Assembly (NCBI GenBank): GCA_030150565.1
Contig: JASLFR010000107.1
Location: 1 to 8,053 of the forward strand
Source of the DNA: Cardiobacteriales bacterium
Lineage (GTDB): Bacteria > Pseudomonadota > Gammaproteobacteria > Cardiobacteriales > Wohlfahrtiimonadaceae
Length of the DNA stretch: 8,053 bases
Direction: 5' to 3'
In this document: one piece after another, positions 6,229 through 8,053 of the stretch
Layout of the letters: every line of letters begins with the position of its first letter
Numbering within the stretch: position 1 is the stretch's first letter
Translations under genes and position numbers: made by a program
Notes under the pieces: model-generated
Seen by the model: only the letters and a program-made list of their open reading frames with translations
What the model was told of the DNA's origin: nothing
Databases searched by the model: none

Positions 6229-7138
6229 TCTCTCCCCCTATTCTCTCCATTAATACTTTTAAATCGTGCCAAAATTGCGCCTTAAGATGGGGCATTCTTA
6301 AAATCTCCATCAACGAATGGGTAGAGAGAAGCGTCCGTTTTGCATCGAAGAGCGTCATCTCCTGTATGCCTCGCTCCGAGCTCCCTCCAAAAAAGTAGTG
6401 ACTGCTCTCTAAACCGAGTAGGATCACGCCACTCCCCCGAAACGCCCTCAACTCTCTATTGAGATGGAATCGGCACTGATGGATCGCCTCATCTGCAATT
6501 GGCATTAAAGGTTTGGGGCGACATTTTAAAAAGGAGGTGAGATAAATATCATACTCGCTCAATTGTAGCGCCTCTAAAAACGCACGAAAGAGGGTGAGGA
6601 GCTCTCCTGAGAGCAATCTTCCCCGAATATCATCCTGAAGATTGGGGGCATCGATCAGAAAAAAGAGTTTGGCGCGCTCCAATGACCCAAAAGGTGCTGG
6701 TGGTGGAACAATACGATCTGCACTTAGATGGCATGCGCGGCAGACCTCTACACTCTGATCAGAGAGATCAAAATGGGGCGCAATCCTCCCTTTTTCAGGT
6801 TCAACCGCTTTAATAGGAGGTTGTTGGGGCGCTTCAATAGGAGTGTTAGCCTCAATAGGCACTACAACATCAGATTGCCCCTCTTCTACTGGATGCTCCT
6901 GAAGCAGCGCCTGCATCTTAGCAAGCTCAAGGGGTAAGGAATCACTTACACGGGGGTGAGTTCGCTCATACTGCTGAACCTCCCGCTCACTCATCCGATC
7001 ACTTAGAGGGGGGCCAAAGCGAATAGCGTTCTCATACGCCTCCCGTTCAGCTTCACTCATCGGCTCATAGAGTGCACGCTCTCCCCAAACCGATATCCCT
7101 AACGCTTCAAGATAGTAATCACGAATCGGATCACTCAT
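6215..7138 (-). CDS. holD: UDG-fold protein, probable DNA polymerase III psi subunit (HolD)
   Basis: The 307-residue product has three parts. Residues 1-20 carry R6-D7-x2-L10-x2-L13-G14-I15-x2-W18, which matches the N terminus of E. coli psi as I recall it; there it binds the clamp-loader collar. Residues ~26-130 are an acidic, Pro/Gln-rich linker. Residues ~131-300 resemble family-4 uracil-DNA glycosylases: CRACHL (Cys133, Cys136), LKCRPKP (Cys206), IHQC (Cys222), VILLGLESS (238-246) and a closing LRMPHLKAQFWHDL (280-293). All four iron-sulfur cysteines are present, but the catalytic GEAPG is IDAPN (162-166), the Asn before KCRP is lost (TSFLKCRP), and the final His-Pro motif is HS (274-275), so glycosylase activity is doubtful. 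It precedes rimI, as holD does in E. coli, and overlaps pssA by eight bases. The alternative call is simply a diverged uracil-DNA glycosylase family protein. Confidence 0.72.
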   Translation of the reverse strand: MSDPIRDYYLEALGISVWGERALYEPMSEAEREAYENAIRFGPPLSDRMSEREVQQYERTHPRVSDSLPLELAKMQALLQEHPVEEGQSDVVVPIEANTPIEAPQQPPIKAVEPEKGRIAPHFDLSDQSVEVCRACHLSADRIVPPPAPFGSLERAKLFFLIDAPNLQDDIRGRLLSGELLTLFRAFLEALQLSEYDIYLTSFLKCRPKPLMPIADEAIHQCRFHLNRELRAFRGSGVILLGLESSHYFFGGSSERGIQEMTLFDAKRTLLSTHSLMEILRMPHLKAQFWHDLKVLMERIGGENVNH

Positions 7139-7973
7139 CCTGCTTCACCCCTTTCTCACTATTTCGCATGCGACGAGCGCGCCGTACACGATAGAAACGG
7201 CGATAGAGCGTGTAGATAGGACCTGAAAGACCATAAATAAAGAAGATGGTAAAGAGCACCTGCCCTGGTTTTTGAATTAAGAGCACTAACACAAAAAGCG
7301 CTCCCGCAACCAGTGGCGCTAGAAGATAGAAAGGAATCGTTCGATTGACTCTAAAAGTTTTAAAACTATAAAACTTCACATTCGAAACCATCATGATTCC
7401 GCTATAGAGCGTTAAAAGGAGGGAGAAATACTCCACCCGATAGCCTGAAATCCCCATACTTTCACACGCCCAGACAAACCCCACAACAATACCCGCAGCT
7501 GAAGGGCTCGGCAATCCTGTAAAAAAGGCTCGATCTGTCGATTCAATCTGAACATTAAAACGGGCTAGACGGAGGGCAGTACAAGCAAGATAGACATAAG
7601 CGGCAAACCACGCAAAATCTGCCACAATATTTAAAGAGGAGGAGCTTAAACTCTTTAACGACCAGAGATAGATGATTACCGCAGGAGCGATACCAAAAGA
7701 GATGAGATCAGAGAGTGAATCATACTCCTCCCCAAAACGGCTCTCGCTCTCAGTCCAGCGCGCGACACGCCCATCTAATCCATCAAAAATCATCGCCAGA
7801 AAGACAAGCATCACCGCCTTCATGTAGCTCACTTTAACAGGCCCATCACTAAAACCGACAGCATACGCATCTAACGCCAATAGAACCGCTGAAAAACCAG
7901 ATAAAAGGGCGGCTGTAGTCACCAAATTGGGCCACAAATAGATATTATTGCGTTTTTCGTGCATATCGCGCAT
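7131..7973 (-). CDS. pssA: CDP-diacylglycerol-serine O-phosphatidyltransferase (type II PssA)
   Basis: This inner-membrane enzyme makes phosphatidylserine from CDP-diacylglycerol and serine, the precursor of phosphatidylethanolamine. The 280-residue protein is the integral-membrane (Bacillus-type) form, not the peripheral E. coli form. The CDP-alcohol phosphotransferase motif is intact: D64-x2-D67-G68-x2-A71-R72-x8-G81-x3-D85-x3-D89, whose four aspartates bind the metals. Family-typical LRLARFN (134-140), FTGLPSPSAAG (151-161) and MVSNVKFYSFK (195-205) follow. Membrane segments lie near 18-38, 50-66, 90-105, 117-133, 158-172, 182-197, 212-233 and 238-256, and the tail is strongly basic (RRFYRVRRARRMR). 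ATG 7971-7973 is preferred over the ATG three codons later because AGAAGGA lies about 11 bases upstream of it. It is the first gene of the leftward run. Confidence 0.96.
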   Translation of the reverse strand: MRDMHEKRNNIYLWPNLVTTAALLSGFSAVLLALDAYAVGFSDGPVKVSYMKAVMLVFLAMIFDGLDGRVARWTESESRFGEEYDSLSDLISFGIAPAVIIYLWSLKSLSSSSLNIVADFAWFAAYVYLACTALRLARFNVQIESTDRAFFTGLPSPSAAGIVVGFVWACESMGISGYRVEYFSLLLTLYSGIMMVSNVKFYSFKTFRVNRTIPFYLLAPLVAGALFVLVLLIQKPGQVLFTIFFIYGLSGPIYTLYRRFYRVRRARRMRNSEKGVKQDE

Positions 7974-8011
7974 AACGGTTTATTTCCTTCTCGATCGATT
8001 TAGTGGGCTCA

Positions 8012-8040
8012 ATTATACGGCGTAGAGCTAGCAATGTATA
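8012..8040 (-). promoter_or_regulatory. Sigma-70-type promoter for the pssA-holD-rimI-tusA-rpfE-recJ run
   Basis: On the minus strand a perfect TATAAT (8012-8017) is preceded, after exactly 17 bases, by TATACA (8035-8040), which matches TTGACA at four of six positions. Transcription would start near 8005, giving a leader of about 30 bases before the pssA ATG at 7973. The rest of 7974-8053 shows no other gene or structure that I can support. Confidence 0.6.
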
Positions 8041-8053
8041 GAATAGTAAGCAC

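Noticed and set aside
6728..6937. Rightward open frame opposite the HolD/UDG-like linker
   Set aside because: The Arg/Asn/Phe-rich translation is a by-product of the repetitive Glu/Pro/Gln linker codons on the other strand.
2732..8000. Repeated short words such as AATTGGGG and GAGAGCGC that might be DNA-uptake or chi-like sites
   Set aside because: They fall in frame on common codon pairs (for example Pro-Asn-Leu and Glu-Ser) and differ in their flanks, so codon preference explains them; a genome-wide count would be needed to argue otherwise.
8034..8053. Rightward ATG at 8034 that could open a gene running off the right edge
   Set aside because: Only six codons are visible, there is no clear ribosome-binding site, and it overlaps the -35 box of the pssA promoter.

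Overview
The window looks like ordinary chromosome from a gammaproteobacterium of moderate GC content. The evidence is a PssA-(HolD/UDG-like)-RimI-TusA-RpfE-RecJ gene run, a HolD-type clamp-loader motif, and short intergenic gaps. A relative of the Cardiobacteriales (Ignatzschineria/Wohlfahrtiimonas type) would fit, but that is a guess from gene content and base composition, not a demonstrated identification. I see no tRNA, rRNA, CRISPR array, insertion sequence, prophage gene or attachment site.

Left part (1-2690). An SLC13-type permease with two RCK_C domains runs leftwards off the window edge, so only its first 417 codons are present. A 190-bp divergent intergenic region (1254-1443) holds promoter candidates for both directions and a GC-rich hairpin followed by six T. 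Rightwards come a FrnE-like DsbA-family thiol oxidoreductase (CPFC motif) and, 32 bp later, a small lipoprotein of unknown function. Both probably belong to one operon that ends at a strong bidirectional terminator (2647-2688).

Right part (2732-8053). Six leftward genes are packed into one probable operon with a good sigma-70 promoter at 8012-8040. In transcription order they are pssA (phosphatidylserine synthase), a 307-residue UDG-fold protein that I read as the DNA polymerase III psi subunit (HolD), rimI (ribosomal protein S18 acetyltransferase), a TusA/SirA-family sulfur carrier, an RpfE-like protein related to phosphoglycerate mutases, and recJ. Four of the five junctions are overlaps or gaps of 6 bp or less. 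The only real gap (75 bp, before the tusA-like gene) may hold a secondary promoter. The run ends at the shared terminator facing the lipoprotein gene.

The most notable item is the gene at 6215-7138. Its first ~20 residues carry the R-D-x2-L-x2-L-G-I-x2-W signature that I recall from the clamp-loader-binding N terminus of E. coli psi, and it sits directly upstream of rimI as holD does in E. coli. The rest is a family-4-like uracil-DNA glycosylase domain that keeps all four expected iron-sulfur cysteines but has lost its catalytic motifs. It looks like an intermediate between a glycosylase and the minimal psi subunit.
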